From Elephas maximus indicus (lineage: Eukaryota > Chordata > Mammalia > Proboscidea > Elephantidae), in assembly GCF_024166365.1 (NCBI RefSeq), contig NC_064825.1, positions 103,058,480-103,122,479 on the forward strand: a stretch of 64,000 nucleotides of DNA. Direction: 5' to 3'. This document shows, piece after piece, positions 46,701 through 58,700 of this stretch. The first letter of the stretch is position 1; each line of letters begins with the position of its first letter. The notes under the pieces are model-generated. The model saw nothing but the letters and a program-made list of their open reading frames with translations. It searched no databases and was not told where the DNA came from. The translations under genes and the position numbers were made by a program.

Positions 46701-49700
46701 CTGTTGGGGGAAAAAAAACAGATTACATCACTGAAAAAAAAAAACTCTTCATTCCCTATCAAGAACCTTGTACTGAAAATCTGATCTATCACATCTATGT
46801 CCATAAAAATGTTCAAGTTTCTTAGCTAAATACCAGCATATTAATCAAATTTCTTAATTCTGATGGATCAACACACACACTCCACAAGTCTCTATAGTAA
46901 GTATATATTTAATTATGTACATATAACTCTAATAACCATTAAAGCCACACTGAAAGAGTAAAACATGTTCTTGACAATAAGAAAACTGAAGGATGATGCA
47001 AAAGTGAAATAAGCCATTACTAATACACTATCCCTCAGCTTTCTAACTGTGCTGCCCAAAATAGCTATCAGTTTTCCAGGAAGTAAAAGTCTGGAGACAA
47101 TTTTAGTCTCTAAAAAAAATCTTTTTAGTTGAGATTGTTCCAGGTTTATGCAGAACAAGTGACGAGCAGTTAGCTGCATTCAAAGAATGTGCCCATTTTA
47201 GTAAGTATACCCTCAAAACTAGAGGAGTCCTGGTGGCGCAACGGTTAAGTGCTCGGTTGCAAACCAAAAGGTCGGGGGTTCAAACCCACCACCTACTCCA
47301 TGGGAGAAAGATGCAGCAGTCTACTTCCGTAAAGATTCACAGCCTTGGAAACTCTATGGGACAGTTCTACGGAGTCCTGCTGGGTTGCTACAAGTTGGAA
47401 TCAGCTCAATGGCAAAGGGGTTTTTTTTTTTTTTTTGTCCCCCTGGCCCTCAAAACTAGGAAACTATGGAATAAAAATTTAGGTTTGCTATGTTTAAATT
47501 CTTGTTAAAATTTCTAATATAATTTTCCTCCTGATCCTTCATCTTTACTTTGGTAAACTGTATGTAAAATAAATTAAAAATATTTACATTAAAAACAAAA
47601 CAAAACACAGGGTCTATAAGGTCCACTGGATCTAGATGGTAAATGCTGATTATTTTTTTTCCTGGTACACAGCAGATTAGGACAATCCTTTGCTTAAGAA
47701 GGACAATCAGTGGGAGAAAGTACTACAACTCTGATGCTTGTGGAGTTTGAAAAAAGGCTAGAACGTGACGTTTACAGGGAAATAAATACTTCTTTGAGAA
47801 TTAAAAATTATTTTAGATAACAGTTTATAAAGAGCAGCAAAAGCTAAGGACTATGATTTTAAGAACATGACTGCTCTATAAAGACGACAACCACCACGAT
47901 CCACCCCAGTCTGTGATCTGTCTGTTTACCTGACCAGCTGCTGCTGTTTCCACTCTTCAATTCGCTTCTGTGCGGTTGATTCCCTGTCCTCTTCACTGGA
48001 ACTAGAGTTCTCCTCTTCATCTAACTCACGCTGGATACTCTGCCATTTCTTTACCAGAGACGGCATTTTGGTTTTACTCTTCTTCGCCTATAACAATTAT
48101 TAAAATTAAGAGGGAATATAATACATAAAATAAGGAGGGCAGAAACGTTCAATCTTGTATACTGGCAATCAGGATCTTTTGCTAGTGCTAAGGAGTAAGC
48201 CAACTTCAAAATCAAAAGAACAGAAAATGAATTTTTCTAAGTTGTTTTGCTGAAAATTCTTACCAAATATGAACCAAAAAGCTTAGTTAAAAATATAAAG
48301 AACTATAAATACATTTTATGAAATTACAAAAGAATTTCCTTTAGTCTCCCTATTCTATGAAATGCCAAACTGCTGTCCTTATGCTATCTCCTCACAATTA
48401 TAGTGTTCCTTTTTTCAAATTTTAAATAGAGGTGTTCTCATCAACTGGTAAATAAACAGGGCTGAGAAACAAGTGCCCAGCGTTTCTGGAAAGAACAGCA
48501 AAATCAACAACTATTAAATAGGAAAGAAGCAAGTAGATATGCCAAAACCACTTTCTGTCCTTACACTGCTTATTTTTCTTCATTGCCCTTAAAAATCATC
48601 ACCTAATATATTTATTTGCTTATCTATCTCCCCACCTCACTCCCTGCCAGAAGGAAAGCTCTATAAAAACAGGCTGTCTATTTCACTCCTGAATCCCAAG
48701 TTCCTAATGCCAGCTCCTGACCCATAGTATGCATTCAAAGTGCACTTGTTAAAATATGATTATTTATGTAAAACTAGAGAACCACTGTATTTGACCATAA
48801 TTAAGACCAATTGTTATTCCCGTTTGAAGAGGAGCAGGGCTTGCAGACCCAATCAGGTTAAACGGTAAGTGGGCTAAGTAGGAGCTCAAATGATAGCTGT
48901 GACTGAGTACTGTGCTCACATGAGGACTGGGGATCAGGGCCCAAGTTGTTTTTCCTGTCTGCACTTGAGACAGAGTACTTGAATAAGGTCCCCAAAGATC
49001 TGAGAAAATAAATTTAACATTTTCAGTCTTTCACGTTATTTGGTTCCCTGCCCAATACCCTGTTTTGACTGTCATCGATAGTTCTTAGCTTTCTGGGAAA
49101 ATGAATGCCCATCTGTCATGCTCACACCTTTGCTCCATACACCTCTCACATTCCATTCTGTCATCTTACCTGTGGCACAGCCTGACACACTACACACAAC
49201 TCCTCCAACAAAGCCCCTCTGGGTTAGCATGGGACCAACCGAGTACAAGTAAGTTGAAATAATAATGGTCACGTAAGCATAGACGGCTCGCTTGCTGGGG
49301 TATAACCTCTCACCTAACATCTGCAAACTTGGTTAAAAATGGACAGACTTAGACACTGCTGTTTCACTTTGAATTCTGTAGGGCTTAGTAAAAAATTATG
49401 TGGGAAAATAAATTTAGAATTTATGCATTGCCTACTATATTCAAAAGGAGCCCTGGTGGCAAAACAGCTAAGCGCTGAGCTCCTAACTGAAAGGTTGGCA
49501 GTTTGAATCCAACCCAGTGGCTCTGCAGAAGAAAGACCTGGCGATTTGCTCCTGTAAAGATTACAGACGAGAAAACCCTATGGGACATTCTACTCTGTCA
49601 CACAGGGTTGCTACGAGCTGAAATTGACTTGACAGCACCCAACATCATATTCAAAGCCATGGATCCATAGGACTTTTGAGCACATTTTTAACACGGAAAC

Positions 49701-52700
49701 ATCACGGCTGGAGGAATAAACATTAAATGGCTAGAAACTCCTTTTTTCTAGTTATGTAAGTGGCATATGAAACTTCTCAGCAAAAAAGACTGAAAATATA
49801 TACTGGTCTCAAATACTCCAGCACTTTAAAGGATGTATTTTATTCTTTAAAAATGGCCTATAACAACAAAAGATGGTATATGCTGCATGCAACGGAACAC
49901 TATTCTGCTATATAAAAGAATGAAGTACTGATGCATGCTACAGTGTGGATGAACCCTGAAAACATTATGCTAAATGAAATAAACCAGATACAAAAGGTCA
50001 CGTAGTATATGATTCCATTTATATGAAATGTCCAGAATAGGCAAATCTAAAGAGACAGAAAACAGATTGGTGGTTGCCAAGGGACAGGAGACAAGGTAAT
50101 GGGGCCAGACTGCTTAATGGGTACAGGTTTTTCCTTTGGGGTGATACAAATGGTTTGGAACTAGATGGAGGTGGTAGCTGTACAACGGTGTGAATGTAAC
50201 TGAATGCCACTGAATTGTACAGTTTAAAATAGTTAATTTTGTTATGTGACTTGCATCCCAACATTTTAAAAAAAAAAAAAAAAAAATTAAACACAGATTT
50301 CCTATACCTTATCTTTCTTTCCTTTTTTGGTCTTCTCAGGTGGTGGCATTTTGGGAGCTGGTGGCGGTGGTGGTGGCGGAGGAGGAGGTGGTGGCGGCTC
50401 TATAATGGCAGTGGTAGGCACGGCACCTCGGGCCTGGACTGGCTGCAGTGTGGGAGAAGTCACTCCAATTGGGACAGAACATTCAGCATAGCTCATAATC
50501 GCTGATGCTGTTGCAAGTCCTAAGTAATTCGACTGCAGGCTTATTCCTCTGGCCTGATGACCCATTCCTGCTGCTGGATGGCTAACTGTTATTGCTGGGT
50601 GTCCAATCCCTGCAGCCTGGTTACTGATCCCTGTTGCCTGCTGACCTAACATGAAAAACATAAAATGATAGTATAAAAAAAGACATCATCACAAGACCAG
50701 AAATAAGAAGAAAAAGGGAATTGGGGGTTATATCACCTACAAAATTATTCCAATGTGTCTTTTCCTTAAAAAAATACTTGTTGCAATCAAAAGTTTTTAA
50801 CATTTCTTCGATTTATAGCATTTAATGATGGAAACAAAGAAAGAAACAATCCAAGGAAAAAACACACTTCAATCATGATGCCATGATGCTTACTTACCTC
50901 TAGCTATAGCTGACTGACTGTAGAGGACAGGAGAACTGCCAATGGTAGCTGACCTCTGAACTGCTGCAGTACTAATTTCTGTAGCTTTTCTTTTTACCGC
51001 TTTGGTGGAAGGAGAGCTAGAGGTGCCAGAATCAACTGAACTCTGAAACACAAAGATTCTGGTTAGTGGCTCAGGCCCTGGTAAAACATTATTTTCTACA
51101 GTAATATATGGTGTTGATCATATTCCAGCCCAGTCTCCCAAAGCTCTTCAGAATGTCAACTGGCTTTACTCACCTGGGTAGTTACAACTGTTGCTGGTGC
51201 TGAGGGTTTCAAAGGAGTATCCTCCTCTGTTCCTGGGGCAGGAGGCTCCTCACTTCCCTCATCTTCCATCTCCACCTCCTGTATTTCACCATCTTCTACA
51301 GGAGGAGGTGGTGGGGGTGGAGGAGGAGGGGACTCTGGGGGAGGAGGTGGGGGTGGTGGCATTTCCAAAGGTAATGGAGGTTGAAGCACAGGCACGTTTG
51401 ACTGAAGAAGGGTCCAGAATGGAGTAAGTGGCATGAGCGATGAAGAAGAAACTTGGCCAGAAAAGGACTCTTTACAAAGAGAACCTATGAAAAACAGATA
51501 GGTGTCACGGAAAGAGCAAAACAAAAACTCCATGGCTTATATTCACAGAAACGTTCAACTGACTGGTGAGACAAATATCAATAGAATAGGAACCTAGTAC
51601 AGTATGTAAAGTAGTCTCAAACAGCAGAGGCTGGCTCCCCTTTCCCTAACAAAATTTCACCTAAAGGCATCTACTTTACATAAATGGCACTGAAATATTG
51701 AAACACTTGAATTTAGAAATGACTTTCATGAAAAGTTAAATTTATGAACCTCAGTTAGCACTTCCCCTAGCTGTGCTATACCAGTCTTGTTCTTTGGGCA
51801 CAGATTTACGGATGAGTAAATGAAGCACATCAATCCAAAGAGAAATTCAAGAAGTCACCTGAATCTACAGTTTAGATCTCACATATTTAGTTTCAACACA
51901 TACGATGAGAAGGCAAGACTCTGGAGTCTTTTTTATTTTAGAAGTGAAAAGGGTGAGTGGTGTGCATTTCCAACACTGTTTTCATGTTTTATTTCTTAGT
52001 GAACTGGTTAAGTGATTGGGGATGACCCAGAGAAGTAGCAACTCAAAACACAAATTAGACACATTTTAATTAATTTGGGTTACTAAATTTTAAATTTGCA
52101 GGGTGCTATTGTCAACCCTATCACTCTTTCACACCTTTGTGCGAATTATAATCATTTACCAGATCACAGCAACACAAATCAGGGAGGGTAATTTTTATTT
52201 TTGTGAGAAAAGGGAAATTAGGGAGACAAATCTTCTAGGTAAATGGTATCTAAGGGATAAAAAAAAGAGGTGTTTGTATATGCAGAGGAACTGAAATTGC
52301 TATTGCCAATGTTTGAGTTAAGAAATCAGGGCTAGTCTAAAAATGTGCAGGGTAAGCTTTCCTCAAATTTTGCAAAAGCCAGTTAACTCTTGTCCTTTCC
52401 CTAATAGGAACAGCTTTAAATATTAGAGAAAATAGGAGGATATACTTACTTGTAGCCTTCCCCATCCCTCTTTATCGTCAATAGGGAAGTTTCACAATAT
52501 TTGGGACTATTAGATATCTATCCCAGGAATGTTGAAGGGGATTTTCTCCCTAAAATCATAGAATTTAGGAGTAGAAGAGACATGAGAAATCATCTGGTTC
52601 AACTCCCTCATTGAAAAGGTAATGAAACCTAGGAGGGAACTGACATGCCTGAGATTATACAGCTGTTAGTAGCCAGGCCAGAGCTAGAGTTCAGGTCTGA

Positions 52701-55700
52701 CTCCTAGATTAGTGCTTTCTATTTTACCAAGACGTCCTGGTGAAAATCAGAAGTCTGAGACTTTTATAGAAATTTCAAAGAAATCTCCTCTCTCATGGAG
52801 TAGAGATCCAGATGCAGTTACCTGTTATATTTCATGATCAAAGCAGAGGGTTAAAGAAGAGTCAGATTATAAAAGGCTCCACAGGGCAAGGGAAGGCCTT
52901 TTACAACATTACTCAGTTCAAACTATACTATACCAGCACTCAAAAAAGTAAAGCCAAAGCAGGGTTTTGAACCTGTTCAGTCATGGCCAATGAAGCAAAA
53001 CAGGAACAGACCTGAATTTTAAAAATCTGGGTGATCAGGAATGCCAACTGTAATGGGCATTACAGGTCGAAGCTCTGGGATGGGAGACTTGAAGCCTGAT
53101 GAGTGACACTGGGTTACTGCCAGGACTGTGGAAAGTGACACACATTCAAAAACTGGCTCAGTCTGTCACCATCTCTGAGCTGGCACCACTGGTTCAACTC
53201 AGTTAGTCAAGAGATTTGGTTGCTATGCAATGTGTACACTGCCCTTATTTTCCAAGAGGGAGATTAAATTTCTAGCAGGGCTTCAACCTGTAATTCCTCC
53301 TGTTCTGGTTAGTGTTCTGATTAGCCTACATTTAGTAAAAAAAATTTGGGTCCGTTCTGGTGTTGCTTACTGGGCCGTGACCCAACCAGGCTGAACTAGC
53401 CCGAAGCCCTGAACCAAAGTGAACAGAAGCCATTTGACTTTAGAGTAGCTTTACTTTTTATGTAACAGATACATTGTATAAGTGGCCACACCATAATTAT
53501 TTTGAGATGTTGCTTACTGTTAACGAACTGAAAAAACCCCACCAGAAAACAGAAATGCAGTTTTCCAGCTAAAAGACTTAAAAAATAGCTCATAAGTTTT
53601 CACGTCTGGCCATATATAATTTAAATTTATATACTTTTAGACAAATAAAGTCTAGGTATGGCCGGGCAGCGTAGCTCATATAATAGTATGTGAAGATTAC
53701 TTCAGAACTAAAGTAATAAACATGGAGGATTAATAACACACTCCTTCCACTATACCAACTACAACACATAAGCAGATATATGTCAGATTTTATATGCTGG
53801 GAGGTTTCTCATCTAAAAGCATAACGCAATACCCATACATTTATGGTTGTGACATACTGCTATGAAGGAATTCATAGGAAACACAGCATTGTCAAAGTGA
53901 ATTATGTGGTTTACAATTCCTGGCAAAGCTCATCAGAATCAATTAAACTTCATGTAAATACAAGATTAAATGAGACTTGATAAATTTAGCAGCAAAGGAG
54001 GAGCACTTTTAAACTTTATAACTGAAATCTCAAACTACGGACATTTACTTAACACATAAAAGCTGTGTCTTAATATTTCTTCTATCAGAAACACAACTTC
54101 AAGAAATCTTAGTTTGATATCCATGGAGCATCCAAAGATGTTCCTCCTTGTTTCTGAATTTAAACTAGTTTGTATTTTACCATGTAAGAGAGCATTTAAC
54201 TCGTAGGTCTCAGTAGAGGTTTAAACGGTATACAATAAATAGCTTTTATTACGTGCTAACAGATTAAAAGCTACAAGCTTAATGATAGAACAGCGTGGAG
54301 ATTCAAACACTGAATTCTTCCAGAACTTTTTCTTCTACGCATCTTTACTTTTATTTATAATGCAGCCTTCCTTTATTGTTTTCCTGTATCTCCCCAAAGA
54401 GAAAATTGTTTGGTATTTTGACCTAAGAGACCAGGCTGGCAATTTATAGCAAAACATTACTATACAAACAATAGTTCCAAAGACAGATTAAAAAAAAAAA
54501 AAAAAAAAAGGTAGTTAAACTTAAGCCTAACTGTCAAAAGCCCAGGCAGACAAGTTAGATATTTTGAAATATCAACCATCTTTAGAGACATGGGAGTCCC
54601 TGGGTGGTGGTGTAAATGATTAACATGCTTGGCTGCCAACTGAAGGTTGGAGGTTTGAGTCTACCCAGATATGCCTCAAAAAAATAATTCACCGAAAACT
54701 GATGGAATACATTTCTACACTGACACACACGGGGTCTCCATGAGTTGGATGGAGTTGATTGATGGCAACTGGTATTTTTTTTTTTTTAATTTTTATTAAG
54801 CTTCAAGTATTTTTTGTTTTTATGGAAAATGATACTAAATTCAAACACTGAAATAATACACAAGGACTAAAAATGATTTAGAAAAATGAGAACTTTGAAA
54901 CCTTGCATCTTCAAAGAGTAGTAAATTTTCTTCTTTAATAAATGATTTTAGCCACTCCAGGGATGACTAAGAGCATATATTTATATAAACGCCCTTTATA
55001 GGGTTAAAATGATTATGAATATTTAAATCCCAAAGGTCTTGGTATAAGATTTAGATTTTATCTGGATCAGTTTTTATCGTGTGGCTCTAGGGAGTCTCAG
55101 TAGAGGTTTCAGAGTATCTAAGCTAGTTTGGCAATGACTTTTTCCTATAGCACTAGTTTGTTTTAATCAGATGGGAATAGCTCAAGAGTTGCCTTTCACT
55201 GACAGAACCAACTAACTGTGTGTGTCTTCAACAAAAGAAGAAAATAACACTTAACCCTGAAGTGATCACAGAACCATAAAAAAATTAAGAGTTAGTAATT
55301 CTAGAATACTCAGCTTTGGAACATATGAAAAGGGTTAAAAAAAAAAAAAAAAGGCACTATGATATTCATTAGACAGCAGTCAGAAGTGGAATCTCCTACC
55401 CAGAACTATCATCGAGCCACTTCAGCTCACCAACTAATTATTCAACATGTCTATCATTACTAGGAAACCCTGGTGGCACAGCAGTTAAGAGTTCAGCTGC
55501 TAACCAAAAGCCTGGCAGTCTGAATCCACCAGGCGCTCCTTGGAAACCCCGTGAGGCAGTTCTACTCTGTCCTGTGGGGTTGCCATGAGTGGTAATCAAC
55601 TCACGGCAATGGGTTTTTATCATTACCACCGAAAGTGGGGGGAAAAGTATTCAAAAGGAAGTTCCTTCATAAAAAAAGTGAAATACCCTACAACCTGAGA

Positions 55701-58700
55701 AAATACACTTCTGAAATGTGAAGTAGCAGAAAACCACACTTGTTTTTGGTAGTTCTAAAATTATTACAGCAGTCATATGACTTTTCATTTAAGGTGATAT
55801 GACAAAGATTCACAGGTCATTTAAGAAGTTAACAGAACCCATCATTTTGTACATTATCAGTTTCATTTGGTACGCTATCAGAAATTTTCTATTGGGACCA
55901 GGGAGCCAGTAGAATACAAAGTAACATTTTTAATGAACAGAGGACAAAAGAACTCAGCTCTTTACTCCCTGTAAACTCCCAACAAATTCCACATCTTTTA
56001 ATCTTCAAAGACCCATTACTTTAGAAATCACTCTATAGATTTTTGCCTTCAAACATTATTGTTTTAACAAATAGCTACTGAGTTTTAAGATCAAAAGGTT
56101 ATCAGCCTTGGCTGTGTTATATTATTCACTTATTTTTGTCATCCAAACAAAGGTGAACTTAGAGGGAAAAAACTGGGTCTTCTCTTGTTCATTCACAAAT
56201 ACCTGTAGATTCTTTGTAAAAGCCAAATGTATCAGAAATATCTATTAAACATCCATAACGTGGCCACCAAGCTGTGGCTCTTCCGCAGTTATCAGAAACT
56301 CAGAGAAACTGAGGAGCTATGAAAGTGTACTTTTTGTATATAACTGAATAAAATACCTCTAAGACTACCTTAAATGGGATTAGCCTCAGATTTCTGATTG
56401 TTTTATAACTAGAATCTTGGTGATTTTTTTTTTCTTTTGGTGGTGACTTTTAACAACCAATTACTTTGCTTCTCTGAAAAAAGTATGGTCCTAGTTTTGC
56501 AGTGTTTCTACAGGTCATTTTGATTTGCGGAGCTGAACAAATCTCAATGTAGACACTGACAATTCAACTAGTTCTAGGTCCTTGGCATCAACTAGCATTC
56601 CTGTTCTTGGAAATCAATAGGATTATACAATAAGACAATCTTTTAAAGTCAAAATATACTGGCTCATCATTCCATCTTTGTGTAGTCTGATACACGATAT
56701 GAACAGCATTCTGACTTCCAACTAGTCACTGCCTTAGTTTCTTTCAGTACAATTCATGCATTCTTTTTTGTAGGTCAGTTACTATTTCTCAATTAGAAGC
56801 TTATGTTATTAAAAGCTCCTCTTAAAAAATTAACACAAAAAGTTCTTCTTATAAATTAATAAGAAGTATTAAGTCTTTTTTCTCTAAGATCTCTTCTCTC
56901 CAATTAATAGAGGGTGAATTGTCCCACCTGTGGAATTCTCGGCGGATTCTGCAGAATTTGAGTCAGTGCCAGTTTTGTCTTTCAAAATGTGTTTGGAAAG
57001 AGTCTCGTCTCTACTTTCTTGTGCTTGGCTTTCTTCCTCCTCCTCCTCACCATCTGGGAACTCCCACTGAGACTCGCCCGACTGTTCGTTTACATAGAAA
57101 TATCGTCTATGATCCCTAAATTACAAGAAAGAAAACACATGTTTTAAAACCCATTCTCCTACAAAGACACTCCATTTGGTCCTGTCCCAGGGCAGCAGTC
57201 TGCTCTCACAGGGACGAACCTCTTCTTAATGGACTGCTATTCACAAAGGCAACAAAGAGCTTTGACAATCGAGGATGGAGAGCCAAGGATAATTCAAAGC
57301 TATTTGCACTGCCAGCAGCTCTGTGAATACAGCCCTGAGCCCTCTACAACAGATGACTTAGAAAACATCTCTTTTTTTTTTTGCTTTACAGGGTTTCAAG
57401 TTTCATGACTGAAGGGACTCAATCGCCTAGAACACTAATTTCCCTTCCAAAGAAGAGAACAACGAAGTTTGTGAAAGGTGACTCTTCCCCTCTTGGACCG
57501 TGGAATTCACATTTCATACTCTTGGTATCAAACAGTGAAAGCTAAAGAGAGGGAGAGGATCTGGGAGCTGAAAAATAAAAGAGCAAAGATTTCAAATAAC
57601 GAAAAAAAAAAAAAAAAAAAATCAAGAAAAGCCAAATATAAAAAGAAATGTTTTGATCTGACCTGCTGGCCGAAGATAGTAATCTTGTTCTTCATTCACA
57701 TCTTCAGCCACGAAGCTTTCCTTAACGTCGCCGAGGTTAATCAGGAGTAGTTGCTTCCAGAGGTCCTGTAAAGCGCACAGAGCTCTCGCATGCGCTTAAC
57801 CCCCAAGCCCGCCCTACTCCGTGCAACACTCTGGAGAGTCAACACCAGCTTTGTCCAATCTTGGGAAAAAATCCGTTACATGGAACACTGTAAACACTGC
57901 TTTTTGTTTCTCCACTGTGTAGCTGGCCCAAACTCTGTAAGTGCTTGCGGTGCTCTGCCTGCCCAGCACCGCTAACTGTAGCTGCTCTCAGTCTCCAGGC
58001 AGGCTGTCACGTCGTCAGGTGGTGGTGATCACAAATCATGTCTGAGATGTCAAAGGTGAAAGGTGAAAAGGGGAGAAGAGTGCGTACCTGTCCCAGTGGC
58101 AGGACCAGCCTTTAGGAGTGGCGTTTATTTCATACTGTTTTAGTTGTTCTGCTGCATCCTGAAGTTTTCGTTTAAGGTAGTTTCCATTAAGAGCCCCTTC
58201 CCGCCAATCTGCAATCCGAGTCTAGAGTCAACAAACACATAGAGAAATAAGTTTAAGAGCTATTACTACATCAGGTGACAGAGGTTAAAGAGACATACAT
58301 TTTCTGGTACAAGATTTGTATTGCTATACTCTAGCAGAAGAGAGGGTAGACCAAAGAGGAAAAGAAATCCAATTGTAATTTCAAAAGACCATTTTGTTTG
58401 CTCTAGAGAGCTGTGAGAAATGGGACTGGGCCCCAGTACATTTTTACACTGCTAAGTCTCCAATACTTGTGACAATGAGCAGCACCAATTTCTTCACCCC
58501 TTTTGACTGTATTGATTGGCTTCCCTAGTATTTTGTAAAGTACGTGGAATATAAATAGGACTCAAAAATTTCCTTTTTAAATAGATTTATAATACTTTAA
58601 ACAACTTATAAAACACTTTCAAATTCTATGGCCTCACTTGGTCATTATGAGTAGAATCTTAATTTATTAGAAAATCTGTCCTAAGATATATGCCTTATAT

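Noticed and set aside
50239..50505. Plus-strand ORF rich in Trp/Arg
   Set aside because: It is the shadow of the FNBP4 polyproline exon.
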